A stretch of DNA of 64,000 nucleotides from Acidipropionibacterium acidipropionici (GCF_001441165.1 NZ_CP013126.1:3129551-3193550), one strand, 5' to 3'. Shown: positions 25,688-35,617, counted from the first letter of the stretch. Notes: generated from the letters alone by a model not told the origin. Program-made: numbers and translations.

Positions 25688-26827
25688 ATGACCAGTGCCG
25701 ACATCACCGCACTCCTGAAGCCCTTCGATGACGGCTCGCGCCACCTGCGCAACCGGATCGTCATGGCGCCGATGACCCGGCGCTTCTCGCCCGGCGGCGT
25801 CCCCGGCCCCGATGTGGCCGCCTACTACGCCAGACGAGCGTCCAGCGTGGGCCTCATCATCACCGAGGGGGTGCTCATCGACCATCCCTCCGCAGGGTCG
25901 GATCCCGACGTGCCGCACCTCTACGGCGACCGGGCGCTGGCCGGCTGGCGACAGGTGACCGACGCCGTCCACGAGGCCGGCGGGAGGATCGCCGCCCAGC
26001 TGTGGCATGTCGGGCTGGCCAGGGATCCCGAGGGGCCGCTGTACCCGGGATATCCGGCGCTGAGTCCTTCAGGGATCGACGGCGCCGGCCGACCGGCCGG
26101 GACGGCCGCAACCTCCGAGCAGCTCGCCGGGATCCGTGACGCCTACGCCCGGTCCGCGGCGGCGGCCAGGGATGCCGGGTTCGACGGGGTGGAGGTTCAC
26201 GGGGCCCACGGCTACTTCCTCGACCTGTTCCTGTGGGAGGCGACGAACCGCCGCGACGACGAGTTCGGCGGGTCCCTGGAGGCCCGGGTGCGCTACCCGG
26301 CCTCGGTGGTCGCAGCCGTACGCGACGCCGTCGGTCCGGATTTCCCGATCATCTTCCGTTTCTCGCAGTGGAAGAACGGCTTCTGGGACGCCCGGATCGC
26401 CCGTACCCCCGAGGAGCTCGGGCGGTTCCTCGGACTGCTGGCTCAGGCCGGTGTCGACGCCTTCCACCCCTCCACCCGCCGCTTCTGGCTGCCGGGGTTC
26501 GAGGGATCGGATCTCACCCTGGCCGGCTGGACCCGCCGTCTCAGCGGCCTGCCGACGATCGCCGTGGGGGGCGTCGGCGTCCCGCCGCGGCCCGAGGACC
26601 CCGGCACCGTCCTGCCCGAGAATGTGCCGCCCACCGAGAGGGTCGCCGACGCCGCCGCCGCGATCGGCGCCGGGGAGTTCGACCTGATGGCCGTCGGCCG
26701 CGCCCTGCTCACCGATCCCGACTGGGTGACCGAGCTCCAGGAGGACCGCATCGGGGAGATGACCGCCTATCGCAAGCCCGACGAGGATCTCCTCGACGGT
26801 GCGGCCAGGGGCGGCGCCATCGGTTAG
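25688..26827 (+). CDS. Old yellow enzyme-family NADH:flavin oxidoreductase
   Basis: This 379-residue FMN-dependent TIM-barrel ene-reductase has family motifs RIVMAPMTRR, AQLWHVG, the ligand-binding pair in VEVHGAHGYFLDLFLWEATNRR is shortened here to HGAHGYF, then DDEFGGSLEARVRYP, and C-terminal GRALLTDPDW. Such enzymes reduce activated alkenes of quinones, enones or nitro compounds. The -10 box TAAAGT lies 7 bases upstream. Its TAG stop overlaps the TAA stop of the convergent MFS gene by four bases. The physiological substrate is unknown. Confidence 0.88.
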   Translation: MTSADITALLKPFDDGSRHLRNRIVMAPMTRRFSPGGVPGPDVAAYYARRASSVGLIITEGVLIDHPSAGSDPDVPHLYGDRALAGWRQVTDAVHEAGGRIAAQLWHVGLARDPEGPLYPGYPALSPSGIDGAGRPAGTAATSEQLAGIRDAYARSAAAARDAGFDGVEVHGAHGYFLDLFLWEATNRRDDEFGGSLEARVRYPASVVAAVRDAVGPDFPIIFRFSQWKNGFWDARIARTPEELGRFLGLLAQAGVDAFHPSTRRFWLPGFEGSDLTLAGWTRRLSGLPTIAVGGVGVPPRPEDPGTVLPENVPPTERVADAAAAIGAGEFDLMAVGRALLTDPDWVTELQEDRIGEMTAYRKPDEDLLDGAARGGAIG

Positions 26828-28179
26828 GCCCGGGCGGCACCTCGGCGCAGACCGGCCTCGAGCAGCTGGGACCTCTCCCGGGCCCGCACGTGCCGGGCCG
26901 TGATGAGCAGCCCCACCAGGGTGAGCAGGCCACCGACAGCCACATAGACCGAGACTCCCGAGGAGTCGCCGAAGTGGCGCAGCAGGGCGGTGGCGATGGA
27001 GGGCGACAGGCCGCCGCCGAGCACCGCACCGAGGTTGTAGGAGAAGGCCACACCGGAGTAGCGGTGCTCGGGGTTGAACAGGTTCACGTAGTAGGCGGCC
27101 ATCGGCCCGAAGACGAAGCTCAGCCCCACGTAGCCTCCGATGACGGCCAGGTACAGCGCCCCGACCGAGCCGGTGTTGACGAGCCAGAAGTAGGGGAAGG
27201 CCCAGATCACCTGGAACAGCGCACCCGCCGACATCACCCGGACCAGCCCGAACCGGTCGGCGAGCCGCCCGGCCACGAAGACCGCGATGAGCATTCCCCC
27301 CGACCCCGCCAGGCCCGACAGCAGCACGTCGCTCTGGGCGAAGCCGATCGTCTTGGCGGCGTAGGAGGTGGTGAAGGAGTTGACGATGAAGATGAACTGG
27401 TTGAAGCCCAGATTCACCAGGATGCCGGCGATCAGGAAGGGCAGGGCGTGGGCGAAGACGCCGGCGAGCGGCACCTTCCGGGTACGCGACTCGGCCTGCA
27501 TCTTCTGGAACTCTGGGCTCTCACTCATCCCGATGCGCACCCACAGCCCGATGCCGATGAGCACCGCCGAGGCCAGGAAGGGGATCCTCCAGCCCCACTG
27601 CGCGAAGGCGTCTCCGGTCGCGAGGGCGACGACCTGGAAGGCGCCGATGCCCAGCAGGCTGCCGATCGGGGACCCGGCGGTCACCGCGGCGCCCAGAACC
27701 GCCTTGTGACCGGCCGGTGCGTGTTCGGTCACCATGATGAAGGCACCGCTCTGCTCACCGCCCATGAAGACCCCCTGGAGCACCCTCAGGCTCACCAGGA
27801 GCACCGGGGCCCACGCGCCGACGGTGGCGTAGGTCGGCAGGAGGCCCATCGCGACGGTGCAGGTTCCGGTGGCGAGCAGAGTGATGACGAGCATGGTCTT
27901 GCGCGAGACGCGGTCGCCGAAGTGCCCGAAGATGATGCCTCCCAGAGGCCGGGAGATGAACCCGGCGCCGAAGGCCATGAAGGACTGCAGGGTGCCCATG
28001 AGCGGGTCGGCCTGGGGGAAGAAGACGTGGGGAAAGACGAGGCCCGAGGCCAGGCCGAAGATGAGGAAGTCGTAGAGCTCGATCCCGGTGCCGAATGCGC
28101 CGGCCAGCGCGATCCTGCGCATCTCGCCCGGCGGTGTGGGTCTCCTCTGCGAGACCTGCCCGGGCGCGAGTGTGGTCAT
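26824..28179 (-). CDS. MFS transporter, metabolite:H+ symporter (ShiA/ProP-like)
   Basis: This 451-residue transporter has 12 predicted helices and the MHS-subfamily motifs GTGIELYDFLIFG in helix 1, RPLGGIIFGHFGDRVSRK between helices 2 and 3, and RVLQGVFMGGEQSG in helix 4. MHS members import organic acids, shikimate or betaine. AAGGAGA precedes the ATG at 28179. A minus-strand TATCCT box (28320-28325) lies inside the TetR operator, so the divergent TetR protein probably controls it. The substrate is unknown. Confidence 0.88.
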   Translation of the reverse strand: MTTLAPGQVSQRRPTPPGEMRRIALAGAFGTGIELYDFLIFGLASGLVFPHVFFPQADPLMGTLQSFMAFGAGFISRPLGGIIFGHFGDRVSRKTMLVITLLATGTCTVAMGLLPTYATVGAWAPVLLVSLRVLQGVFMGGEQSGAFIMVTEHAPAGHKAVLGAAVTAGSPIGSLLGIGAFQVVALATGDAFAQWGWRIPFLASAVLIGIGLWVRIGMSESPEFQKMQAESRTRKVPLAGVFAHALPFLIAGILVNLGFNQFIFIVNSFTTSYAAKTIGFAQSDVLLSGLAGSGGMLIAVFVAGRLADRFGLVRVMSAGALFQVIWAFPYFWLVNTGSVGALYLAVIGGYVGLSFVFGPMAAYYVNLFNPEHRYSGVAFSYNLGAVLGGGLSPSIATALLRHFGDSSGVSVYVAVGGLLTLVGLLITARHVRARERSQLLEAGLRRGAARA

Positions 28180-28295
28180 GGGGTTCTCCTTGCTGTTCTG
28201 GTCGCCACAGTCTGCCGGACCGGCCACCATCCGGACCCCCGTCTCATATGCCAGGCCAGCCCCGGATGCCTCGCAGATCCTCGGGGCGGTCCCTC

Positions 28296-28340
28296 TTGAC
28301 AGGGACTGAACTCACGTTCAGGATACTGAACGTGAGTTCA
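28296..28340. promoter_or_regulatory. TetR operator-promoter with two dyads between divergent genes
   Basis: TGAAC-N4-GTTCA occurs twice (28307-28320 and 28327-28340) as perfect mirror copies around GGATAC, with centres 20 bases apart. A consensus TTGACA (28296-28301) and, 17 bases later, CAGGAT (28319-28324) lie 7 bases before the GTG at 28332. The second dyad covers the start codon. Minus-strand TATCCT serves the MFS gene. One regulator can close both promoters. Confidence 0.75.
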
Positions 28341-28964
28341 AACACTGCTGATCTCCTGCCCCGGGCGCGCATCCGCCTGGCGGCCCTGGAGTTGTTCGGT
28401 CAGCAGGGCTTCGACAGGACGACGATCCGCCAGATCGCCTCACGCGCCGGCGTCTCCCCCGGACTTGTCATTCACCACTTCGGCAGCAAGAAGGAGCTCA
28501 AGGAGGCGTGCGACGCCCACGTGCTGGAGCTGTTCAGCGATGAGCGGGTGTATCTGGAGAACTCGGGGCCGTTGCCGAGCCTGGCCGGTTTCATGGCCGA
28601 CCATGCCGACGCGCAACCGATGCTGACCTATCTCGCACGAGTTCTGTCGGACGGCGGTGAACTGGCCCAGACGATCTTCGACCGGTTCTGCGAACTGTCC
28701 GAGGGGACCATCGACGAGGCCGAGGGCAAGGGCCTCCTGACCCTGCCCGAGGACCGGCAGGCCGCCATCGCACTGACCTTCGCGTGGAGCGCCGGGCTCA
28801 TGATCGTGGGGGACCTCTTCGCCCGACGACTGGGCGGCGAGCATCTCACCGACCCCCAGGTCATCGCCCGCTACGGCGACGTCTCGATCGAGATGCTCAC
28901 CCACGGCGTCATCACCGAGAGCTACTACGAGCTGCTCCGAGGTGTTCTCCACCACCATCCGTGA
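28332..28964 (+). CDS. TetR-family transcriptional repressor
   Basis: This 210-residue regulator has an N-terminal TetR helix-turn-helix ([20 protein letters not shown], with preceding [15 protein letters not shown]) and a helical ligand-binding domain. The GTG start sits inside the right half of its presumed operator, and the promoter elements predict a leaderless transcript. It heads an operon with an ABC ATPase and a permease, so it probably senses a compound that the exporter removes. It may also repress the divergent MFS gene. Confidence 0.92.
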   Translation: MSSNTADLLPRARIRLAALELFGQQGFDRTTIRQIASRAGVSPGLVIHHFGSKKELKEACDAHVLELFSDERVYLENSGPLPSLAGFMADHADAQPMLTYLARVLSDGGELAQTIFDRFCELSEGTIDEAEGKGLLTLPEDRQAAIALTFAWSAGLMIVGDLFARRLGGEHLTDPQVIARYGDVSIEMLTHGVITESYYELLRGVLHHHP

Positions 28965-28984
28965 TGACCGGCAAGGAGTCGGAC

Positions 28985-29908
28985 ATGAATGACGACGTCA
29001 TCGAGATCCACGATCTCGTCAAGACCTTCGGAAAGGTGCGAGCCCTCGACGGGCTCGACCTGACCGTCCCCCGGGGATCCGTCAGGGGATTCCTCGGCCC
29101 CAACGGGGCGGGGAAGTCCACCACCATCAGAGTGCTGCTCGGCCTGATGCGGGCCGACTCCGGCACCGCGCGGCTGCTCGGCGGCGACCCGTGGTCGCAG
29201 GCGGCCGAGCTGCACCGCCGGATCGCCTACGTGCCCGGGGAGGTGAGCCTGTGGCCGAACCTCACCGGAGGCCAGACGATCGACCTGCTGGGCCGCACCC
29301 GGGGCGGCCTCGACCGTGCCCGCCGCAAGGAGCTCATCGAGCGCTTCGACCTCGACCCGCGCCGCAAGGCCCGGGCCTACTCCAAGGGCAACCGGCAGAA
29401 GGTGACCCTCATCGCCGCCCTGGCCTCCGACGCGGAACTCCTCCTGCTGGACGAGCCGACGTCGGGCCTCGACCCGCTCATGGAGCGGGTCTTCACCGAG
29501 GCGATCCGAGAGGAGGCCGGGCGCGGCCGCACGGTGCTGCTCTCCAGCCACATCCTCTCGGAGGTCGAGGAGCTGTGCGACTCGGTGTCGATCATCAAGG
29601 ACGGCAGGGTCGTGGAGACCAGCACCCTGGAGCAGATCCGCCACCTCCACCGGCTCGACGTCACCGCCGAGCTCGACCGGATCCCCTCCGGCCTGGAGGG
29701 TATGAAGGGCGTCCAGGACGTCTCTGTCGAGGGATCAACGGTGCGCGTCCACGTGGAGGCCGACGGACTGTCGGCGCTGATGGGCGAGTTCTCCCGGTGC
29801 GGGCTGCGGTCGCTCACCTCGACACCGCCGAGCCTCGAGGAACTCTTCCTGCGTCACTACGACGGCACCTCGAGCGCCTCCTCCGCCCGTGCGGAGGCCC
29901 TGCGATGA
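28985..29908 (+). CDS. ABC exporter ATP-binding subunit (drug-exporter type)
   Basis: This 307-residue ATPase has Walker [10 protein letters not shown], a signature-like YSKGNRQKV, Walker [14 protein letters not shown] and switch SSHILSE, followed by a C-terminal extension. It resembles DrrA-like ATPases of antibiotic exporters. AAGGAG lies at good distance before the ATG at 28985; an in-frame ATG at 28964 touching the TetR stop is an alternative. Its stop overlaps the permease start (ATGA). The partner permease is frameshifted, so the exporter may be non-functional in this strain. Confidence 0.88.
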   Translation: MNDDVIEIHDLVKTFGKVRALDGLDLTVPRGSVRGFLGPNGAGKSTTIRVLLGLMRADSGTARLLGGDPWSQAAELHRRIAYVPGEVSLWPNLTGGQTIDLLGRTRGGLDRARRKELIERFDLDPRRKARAYSKGNRQKVTLIAALASDAELLLLDEPTSGLDPLMERVFTEAIREEAGRGRTVLLSSHILSEVEELCDSVSIIKDGRVVETSTLEQIRHLHRLDVTAELDRIPSGLEGMKGVQDVSVEGSTVRVHVEADGLSALMGEFSRCGLRSLTSTPPSLEELFLRHYDGTSSASSARAEALR

Positions 29909-31496
29909 GGACCGTCGCAGGCACCTGGACACTGCTGCGCACCGCCGTGCGCCGAGACCTGCTGTTCTGGATCTGCTGGATCGTCGTGCTGGCCGCCATG
30001 CCGCCGTCCACCGCCGTCAAATACGACCAGCTGGTGCCGGCCGGCACCGATCCGCACACGGCCCTGGCCCCCCTGGCGTCGAACCCGTCCCTCGTCGCAC
30101 TGCTGGGGCCCGCCTTCAACCCCTGGACGAAGGGCGGGTTCACGTTCTGGCGGGTCGGTGGATTCACGGCCATGTTCGCCGGGATGATGGCCGGCTTCGC
30201 GATCATCCGCGCCACCCGCGCCGAGGAGGAGGACGGCCGCCTCGAACTCATCCGCGCCGGGGCGGTCGGGCGTCACGCGCCTCTCATGTCCGCCCTGGTG
30301 GAATCGGCACTCGGCTGTCTGGTCGCCGGCCTGGTCACCGCCCTCGTGTGCATCGGCGACGGTCTGGGGGTCCGAGGCTCCCTGGCCGGCGGCCTGGCCG
30401 TGACGGTGTGCGGGCTGGTGGTCGCCGGGCCGGGAGCAGCCATCGCCCAGGTCTTCGCCAGCGCACGCACCGCCCGAGGCTGGACCCTCGGCGTCCTGTT
30501 CGGCGGCATGTTCCTGCTGCGGATGATGACCGACGCCGCCGGTGACGCCGACGCGGCCCTGCGGTGGGCCGTCCCTCTGGAGTGGGGGATCCTCATCCGC
30601 CCCTGGGCCGGGGAGCGCTGGTGGGTCGCCGCCCTTGCCGTCGCCCTGTTCCTGGTGACCTCGGCGCTGGCACTGCGCCTGGAGTCGATCCGCGACCACG
30701 GCGCCGGGCTGAGAACCGCCCGGCTTCGGCCGCCGGCTACCTGTCGGGGCCCTTCGGGCTGTCCTGGCGGCTGCAGCGCAACGGGATCATCGGATGGGCG
30801 GCGGGCCTGCTGATCGGTGCGATCGGCAGCGGCTCGATCATCTCCCAGACCGGATCCTCGCTGGCCAACAACCGTCAGCTCACCTCCTACCTCGACCACA
30901 TGGGCGGCTCCGACAACTTCCTCATCTCCTTCTTCGCAACCATGCTCGTCATCCTGTTCGGCATCGCGGCGATCATGGTGATCACGGTGCTGGGGCATCT
31001 GCGCACCGAGGAGTCCCGGGGCCGGATCGAGCCGATCCTCGCCGGGGCGATGACCCGTGCGAGGGTCTCGGGATCCCATCTCACCTGGGCGGTTCTCGCG
31101 CCGGTCGTCGTGATGGTCGCTGCGGGTGGGCTGCTCGCCCTGCCCCGTGCCCGGTCCAACTCCGACTGGTCTCTGCCCGGCCAGTACGCCGCCTCGGCCC
31201 TGGCCCTGGCCCCCGGCCTGCTGCTCGTGTGCGGGATCGCCCTGCTGCTGGTGGCCTGGGCCCCCAGGCTCTACGGACTGGCCTGGGCGGTGATCGGATG
31301 GACGCTGTTCACCACCTGGTTCTCGGCGATCATCGACATGCCGGGGTGGATGGTGCGCCTCCAGCCCTGGGGCCATCTGTCGCTGCCTCCCCGCGACCCG
31401 ATGCACTGGACGCCCTTCGTGGTGGAGACGGGGATCGCGATCGTCCTGCTGGGCCTCGGGATGATCGGCTACCGCAGGCGCAACATCCCGGCCTGA
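29905..31496 (+). pseudogene. Frameshifted 12-helix ABC exporter permease
   Basis: The intact product would be a permease of about 530 residues. The 5' half starts at the ATG at 29905 and has about six helices (for example LLFWICWIVVLAAMPPSTAV). The 3' half is read in a different frame through YLSGPFGLSWRLQR to the stop at 31496 and has another six helices. The frame changes between about 30700 and 30730, which equals loss of one base (or a -1 shift). The 5' frame runs on to a stop at 30813. No slippery heptamer is seen there, so a mutation or sequence error is more likely than programmed frameshifting. Confidence 0.78.
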
Positions 31497-31519
31497 CGGC
31501 GTCCGCGAATCCCTGGACG

Positions 31520-31558
31520 CGACGGCGCCCGGCCACTGTCCGTGGCCGGGCGCCGTCG
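31520..31558. terminator. 17-bp hairpin between exporter operon and acs genes
   Basis: Perfect 17-base arms (31520-31536 and 31542-31558) enclose a 5-base loop, between convergent genes. It should stop transcription from both sides. Confidence 0.8.
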
Positions 31559-31591
31559 TCGCTCCGCAATCGTCGTTCCGAGGGCCTTCCC

Positions 31592-33481
31592 TCAGTCGTT
31601 CTCGAGGGTCGACAGGTCTCCCTCGTCCTCGCCCAGGGCCCGGGCCCGGAGCACCCGGCGCATGATCTTGCCCGAGCGGGTCTTGGGCAGCTTGTCGACG
31701 AAGTCGACGGCCTCGGGCTTGGCGATCGGCGAGAGGTGCTCGGAGACGTGGGCGCGGATGTCGGCCACCAGCTCCCGGGATCCTTCGTAGCCGTTGGCCA
31801 GCACGGCCACGACGTGGATCGCATTGCCCTTGACCTCGTGCGGCAGCCCGATCGCCGCGCACTCCGCGACCGCCGGATGAGAGTTCACCGCCGCCTCCAC
31901 CTCCGCGGTGCCGATCCGGTGCCCCGAGACCTTGATGACGTCGTCGGTGCGGCCAATGATCCACACATAGCCGTCCTCGTCGACCCTGGCCGAGTCCCCG
32001 GTGAGGTAGTAGCCCGGATACTTCGACCAGTAGGTCTCCACGTAGCGCTCCGGCTCCTTGAACAGGGTGCGCAGCATCGAGGGCCACGGGTTCTTGAGCA
32101 CCAGGAAGCCGTCGGTGCCCGGCGGCACCTCATTGCCCGCCTCGTCGAGCACCGCCACCGCCTGGCCGGGGATCGGCCGCCCGGCCGATCCCGGCTTCTT
32201 CGGCATGGCGGGCAGGCTGGTCACCTGCATGGCCCCTGTCTCGGTCTGCCACCAGTTGTCGATCACCGCGCACCGCCCGCCGCCGACGACCTCGTGGAAC
32301 CACCGCCACGCCTCCGGGTTGAGGGGCTCCCCGGCGCTCACCAGGATCCGCAGGCTGGAGATGTCGTGCTTGGTGACCCAGGCGTCGCCGAACCGCATGA
32401 GGGTGCGGATCGCCGTCGGGGCGGTGAACAGTCCGTTGATGCCGTAGCGCTCCACCAGCTGCCACCACACGTCCGGGTAGGGGTAGACGGGGCTGCCCTC
32501 GGCCATGAACGCGGTGGCCCCGCGCAGCAACGGGGCGTAGATGACGTAGGAGGTCCCGGTGATCCAGCCCGGATCGGCGGTGCACCACCACCGGTCGGCC
32601 TCGTGGATGTCCAGACAGTTCTTCATCGTCGAGGACAGGTGCACCTGGTAGCCGCCGTGGGTGTGCACCGCGGCCTTCGGCTTTCCGGTCGACCCGGAGG
32701 TGTAGAGGATGAACAGCGGATCCTCGGCGTCGACCTGCACCGTCTCGCAGTGTCCCTGGGCGATCGGCAGCCGGCCCAGTTCGTGGTACCAGTGGTCCCT
32801 GGTCGGGTCCATCGTCACCTCGGTGCCGGTGTTGCGGATCACGATGACGTTCTCGACGCTCGGGGAGAACTTCACGGCGTCGTCGACGATGTGCTTCATC
32901 GGGAAGACCGACCCGTTGATCCACGACCCGTCGACGGTGATCACCAGTTTCGACTCGGAGTCGTCGATGCGGGCGTTGAGGGCCTCCGAGGAGTAGCCGG
33001 CGAAGACCACCGAGTGGATGGCGCCGATCTTGGCGCAGGCCAGCATCGCGAAGTAGATCTCCGGGATCCGCGGCAGGTAGATGGTGACGACGTCGCCCTT
33101 CTCCACACCCATCGAGCGCAGGATGTTGGCCATCTTCTCCACCTCGCGGTTGAGCGAGAAGTAGGAGAAGGTGCGGACCTTCGAGGTGTCCTCCCCCACC
33201 CAGATCAGCGCCAGCTTGTTGCGCCGCGCGGTGGTGAGATGACGGTCGACGGCGTTGGTGACGATATTGGTCCTGGCGCCGGTGAACCAGTGGTAGAAGG
33301 GGGCCTGCGAGTCGTCGAGCACCTTCTCCCAGGGCTTCGACCACTCCAGTTCGGCGGCCTCCTGCTCCCAGAAGGCGACCGGATCGGCTCCGGCGGTCTC
33401 CAGCAGGCCCTCCCAGTCCTGGACGTTGGCCTCGTCCAGCACCTCCTGGGGCGGGCGGATCAGGGCGTTCTCATCGGTCAT
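31592..33481 (-). CDS. acs: Acetyl-CoA synthetase, second copy
   Basis: This 629-residue AMP-forming acyl-CoA synthetase makes acetyl-CoA from acetate, ATP and CoA. It shows the phosphate loop YTSGSTGKPKAAVHT, the acyl-pocket motif NWWQTETG whose second tryptophan restricts the substrate to acetate or propionate, the hinge YYLTGDSARVDEDGY, and the C-terminal catalytic lysine in PKTRSGKIMRR, a usual target of protein acetylation. GAGGAGG precedes the ATG. It lies 73 bases downstream of a close paralogue in the same direction, and no separate promoter or Crp site is evident between them. Confidence 0.93.
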   Translation of the reverse strand: MTDENALIRPPQEVLDEANVQDWEGLLETAGADPVAFWEQEAAELEWSKPWEKVLDDSQAPFYHWFTGARTNIVTNAVDRHLTTARRNKLALIWVGEDTSKVRTFSYFSLNREVEKMANILRSMGVEKGDVVTIYLPRIPEIYFAMLACAKIGAIHSVVFAGYSSEALNARIDDSESKLVITVDGSWINGSVFPMKHIVDDAVKFSPSVENVIVIRNTGTEVTMDPTRDHWYHELGRLPIAQGHCETVQVDAEDPLFILYTSGSTGKPKAAVHTHGGYQVHLSSTMKNCLDIHEADRWWCTADPGWITGTSYVIYAPLLRGATAFMAEGSPVYPYPDVWWQLVERYGINGLFTAPTAIRTLMRFGDAWVTKHDISSLRILVSAGEPLNPEAWRWFHEVVGGGRCAVIDNWWQTETGAMQVTSLPAMPKKPGSAGRPIPGQAVAVLDEAGNEVPPGTDGFLVLKNPWPSMLRTLFKEPERYVETYWSKYPGYYLTGDSARVDEDGYVWIIGRTDDVIKVSGHRIGTAEVEAAVNSHPAVAECAAIGLPHEVKGNAIHVVAVLANGYEGSRELVADIRAHVSEHLSPIAKPEAVDFVDKLPKTRSGKIMRRVLRARALGEDEGDLSTLEND

Positions 33482-33554
33482 GCGTCCTCCTCGTTGCGAA
33501 TGCGTGGTGATGGCGGTACGGGTGCGGTGGGGCGGGTGGCGGGTCGGCGGCCGC

Positions 33555-35447
33555 TCACCCGTTCTCCAGGGTGGACAGGTCTCCCTCGTCCTGGCCGAGG
33601 GCCCGGGCCCGAAGCACGCGTCGCATGATCTTGCCGGACCGTGTCTTGGGAAGCTTCTCCGGGAAGTCGAAGCCGTCGGGCTTGGCGATCGGCGAGAGTG
33701 TCTCGGCGACATGCTGGCGCAGCGACTCCTCGAGCTCCTTGCTGGGCTCGTAGCCGGTGTTGAGGATCACCGCGCAGTGGATCGCGTTGCCCTTGACCTC
33801 GTGCGGCAGGCCGATGGCGGCCGCCTCGGCCACCGCCGGATGCGAGGCCAGGGCGGACTCCACCTCCGCGGTGCCGAGCCGGTGGCCCGAGACCTTGATG
33901 ACGTCGTCGGTACGTCCGATGACCCAGATGTAGCCGTCCTCGTCGCGCTTGGCCGCATCGCCGGTGAGGTAGACCCCCGGGTACTTCTCCCAGTAGGTCT
34001 CCACGTAGCGGTCGGGATCCTTGTAGAGGGTGCGCATCATGGCGGGCCACGGGTTCTTCAGCACCAGGAAGCCCTCGGTGCCGTCGGGCACCTCATGGCC
34101 GGACTCGTCGTAGATGGCGGCCTCCTGGCCGAAGACCGGGCGCCCCGCCGAACCGGGTTTCTGCGGCATCGTGGGGACGGTGGTGATCTGGAACATGCCG
34201 GTCTCGGTCTGCCACCAGGTGTCGATGATCGGGCAGCGGCCCTTGCCGACGACGTGATGGAACCAGCGCCAGGCCTCCGGATTGATCGGCTCCCCCACCG
34301 ATCCGAGCAGCCGCAGGCTCGACAGGTCGTGCCTGTTGACCCAGGCGTCGCCGAAGCGCATCAGGGTGCGGATGGCCGTCGGGGCGGTGTAGAGGGCGGT
34401 GATCCCGTAGTACTCGACGAGCTGCCAGAAGACGTCCGGATAGGGGTAGGTGGGGCTGCCCTCGGCCATGAAGACGGTGGCGCCGTTGAGCAGCGGACCG
34501 TAGACAAGGTAGGAGTGACCGGTGATCCAGCCCGGGTCGGCGGTGCACCACCACCGGTCGGACTCCTTGATGTCGAAGGAGTACTTCAACGTGGTGTAGG
34601 TGCCGACCTGGTATCCGCCGTGGGTGTGCAGGATGGCCTTCGGCTTCCCGGTCGACCCGGAGGTGTAGAGGATGAACAGCGGATCCTCGGAGTCCAGCTG
34701 CGCGGTCTCGCAGTGCCCCTTGGCGATGGGCAGCTTGGCCAGATCGTCGAACCAGTGGTCGCGCACCGTGTCCATCGTGACGTCGGTGCCCGTGTTGCGC
34801 ACCACGACGACGTTCTCGACGCTCGGGGAGAACTTCACCGCGGCGTCGACGATGTCCTTGAGCGGGAAGACCTTCCCGTTGACCCAGGAGCCGTCGGCGG
34901 TGATGACGAGTTTCGACTCGGAGTCGTCGATCCGGGCGTTGAGGGCCTCTGAGGAGTAGCCGGCGAAGATCACCGAGTGCACCGCGCCGATCTTGGCGCA
35001 GGCCAGCATCGCGAAGACGATCTCGGGGATCCGCGGCAGGTAGATAGTGACGATGTCACCCTTCTCGACGCCCATGGCCAGCAGGATGTTGGCCCACCTC
35101 TCGACCTCCCGGTTGAGGGCGAAGTAGGAGAAGGTGCGGACCTTCGAGGTGTCCTCCCCCACCCAGATCAGCGCCAGCTTGTTGCGCCGCGCGGTGCGCA
35201 GGTGACGGTCGACGGCGTTGGTGACGATATTGGTCCTGGCTCCGGTGAACCATTTGTAGAACGGCGCCCCCGACTCGTCGAGCACCTTGTCCCAGGGTTT
35301 CGACCATTCCAGTTCCCCGGCCCTGGCCTCCCAGTAGGCCTGCGGGTCCGCGGCGGCCGCGGCCTCCGTGGCCCTCCAGTCCTTCACCCAGGCGTCGTCG
35401 ATGATCTCGGCGGGCGGTTCGAACACTTCCTGCTGCTCAGTCTTCAT
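33555..35447 (-). CDS. acs: Acetyl-CoA synthetase, first copy
   Basis: This 630-residue AMP-forming synthetase is closely similar to the downstream gene throughout. It has YTSGSTGKPKAILHT, DTWWQTETG, YLTGDAAKRDEDGY and the catalytic lysine in PKTRSGKIMRR. Both copies keep the pocket tryptophan, so neither looks adapted to long acyl chains; one might prefer propionate. AAGGAGG precedes the ATG. A perfect Crp/GlxR-type site lies about 70 bases upstream, which suggests control by cAMP or carbon status. The two copies probably arose by tandem duplication and may be co-transcribed. Confidence 0.94.
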   Translation of the reverse strand: MKTEQQEVFEPPAEIIDDAWVKDWRATEAAAAADPQAYWEARAGELEWSKPWDKVLDESGAPFYKWFTGARTNIVTNAVDRHLRTARRNKLALIWVGEDTSKVRTFSYFALNREVERWANILLAMGVEKGDIVTIYLPRIPEIVFAMLACAKIGAVHSVIFAGYSSEALNARIDDSESKLVITADGSWVNGKVFPLKDIVDAAVKFSPSVENVVVVRNTGTDVTMDTVRDHWFDDLAKLPIAKGHCETAQLDSEDPLFILYTSGSTGKPKAILHTHGGYQVGTYTTLKYSFDIKESDRWWCTADPGWITGHSYLVYGPLLNGATVFMAEGSPTYPYPDVFWQLVEYYGITALYTAPTAIRTLMRFGDAWVNRHDLSSLRLLGSVGEPINPEAWRWFHHVVGKGRCPIIDTWWQTETGMFQITTVPTMPQKPGSAGRPVFGQEAAIYDESGHEVPDGTEGFLVLKNPWPAMMRTLYKDPDRYVETYWEKYPGVYLTGDAAKRDEDGYIWVIGRTDDVIKVSGHRLGTAEVESALASHPAVAEAAAIGLPHEVKGNAIHCAVILNTGYEPSKELEESLRQHVAETLSPIAKPDGFDFPEKLPKTRSGKIMRRVLRARALGQDEGDLSTLENG

Positions 35448-35515
35448 AGGTCCTCCTTGACCGAACACGTAGGCATCTCGTGATGACTCCGAGGAAACCA
35501 CAGTCCGCACCCGGA

Positions 35516-35531
35516 TGTGAAGTAATTCACA
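35516..35531. promoter_or_regulatory. Crp/GlxR-type binding site upstream of acs
   Basis: The 16-mer TGTGAAGTAATTCACA fits TGTGA-N6-TCACA exactly and, on the minus strand, the GlxR pattern TGTGANNTANNTCACA. It lies 69 bases before the acs start at 35447 and about 100 bases before the divergent rhomboid gene. Confidence 0.75.
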
Positions 35532-35617
35532 AAAGAGGTTCGCCGACAGCGTGACATCTTCTCCCCGCTCCGGCACAATCAGGGCCCGTTCAGGGAACGA
35601 TGCGACCGTCGGCCGCG

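Noticed and set aside
30690-30813. Programmed -1 ribosomal frameshift in the ABC permease
   Set aside because: The frame change has the right sign, but no X-XXY-YYZ slippery heptamer or downstream pseudoknot is visible.
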